From Candidatus Omnitrophota bacterium (lineage in GTDB: Bacteria; Omnitrophota; Koll11; Zapsychrales; Aceulaceae): a DNA stretch of 5,475 nt. The DNA lies in assembly GCA_029931885.1 (NCBI GenBank), contig JAOZRJ010000053.1, positions 3,172-8,646 of the forward strand, in the 5' to 3' direction. The translations under genes and the position numbers were made by a program. Every line of letters starts with the position of its first letter. Position 1 is the stretch's first letter. Shown here in pieces: positions 5,379 to 5,475 of this stretch. Below the pieces are notes generated by a model. It did not search any database. It had not been told where the DNA came from and was given only the letters and a program-made list of their open reading frames with translations.

Positions 5379-5475
5379 ATACTATCTCGCGTAGTATGAT
5401 GGAAATATTTTATTCAGGCAGGCGTTCTGGCTTTCCTTTTTTGCAAAGCAAAAAAGAATCACAGTAGCGGGACTG
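5379..5475 (-). ncRNA. Cobalamin riboswitch, 3' part (5' part beyond window end)
   Basis: This RNA binds adenosylcobalamin or another cobalamin and controls the receptor gene in cis. Minus-strand CAGTCCCGCTACTGTGA (5475-5459) matches the conserved 'CCCGCnACUGU' segment. A variable hairpin follows: CTTTTTTGC paired with GCAAAAAAG (5456-5448 with 5444-5436, three-base loop). Next is AAGCCAGAACGCCTGCC (5433-5417), the B12 box ('AAGCCAGnAnnCCUGCC'). Downstream, AUACUA pairs with UAGUAU (5397-5392 with 5384-5379) around the loop CGCGAGA, in the position of P13, whose loop normally kisses L5. The 5' half (P1-P6 and L5) is outside the window, so the ligand subclass cannot be set, and the promoter is not visible. 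Two conserved blocks in the right order and spacing, before a TonB receptor and a terminator, make this secure. Confidence 0.92.

Noticed and set aside
1..5475. Insertion sequences, CRISPR repeats, tRNA/rRNA genes, attachment sites, or an unknown defence or mobile system.
   Set aside because: No transposase, repeat array, tRNA-like cloverleaf or direct-repeat boundary was seen, and all coding space is filled by recognised housekeeping or transport families.

Overview
The window is AT-rich (roughly one third G+C by eye). Every gene is on the minus strand, so transcription runs from high to low coordinates. In transcription order it holds the 3' part of a cobalamin riboswitch with an intrinsic terminator, a BtuB-like TonB-dependent outer-membrane receptor, a fused ADP-forming acyl-CoA synthetase, the redox repressor Rex, and the N-terminal 73 codons of the [NiFe]-hydrogenase maturation factor HypA, cut by the window start. 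The receptor implies a diderm (outer-membrane) bacterium. Rex, HypA and an ADP-forming acetyl-CoA synthetase together suggest an anaerobic, hydrogen-metabolising, probably acetate-producing or syntrophic lifestyle. Omnitrophota, Elusimicrobiota or a similar low-GC lineage would fit, but that placement is a guess.

Positions 5475-5217 form a non-coding leader. It contains the conserved CCCGC/ACUGU element, a variable hairpin, the B12 box, a P13-like hairpin whose loop could make the L5 kissing contact, a strong U-tailed terminator, about 80 nt of possible secondary structure, and an AGGAGG ribosome binding site. It leads into the receptor gene (5216-3207), which is closed by a 12-bp-stem terminator (3182-3151). 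The riboswitch is strong independent evidence that the receptor imports cobalamin or a related corrinoid.

A new unit follows at once: a near-consensus sigma70-type promoter (TTGAAA, 16 bp, TATAAT) at 3134-3107 and the acyl-CoA synthetase gene. Its start is best placed at 3042, because the upstream in-frame ATG at 3108 lies inside the -10 hexamer. A 13-bp hairpin (911-882) ends this unit. Its polarity can be read from a G-U pair that exists only in minus-strand RNA.

rex (850-233) and hypA (219 to beyond base 1) form a tight pair 13 bp apart, and the hypA ribosome binding site overlaps the rex stop codon. Rex senses NADH/NAD+, so co-expression with hydrogenase maturation makes physiological sense.

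I see no mobile elements, CRISPR arrays, tRNA/rRNA genes or plus-strand genes. The families are all known. The most informative part is the B12-controlled leader; nothing else here convincingly looks like an undescribed system.
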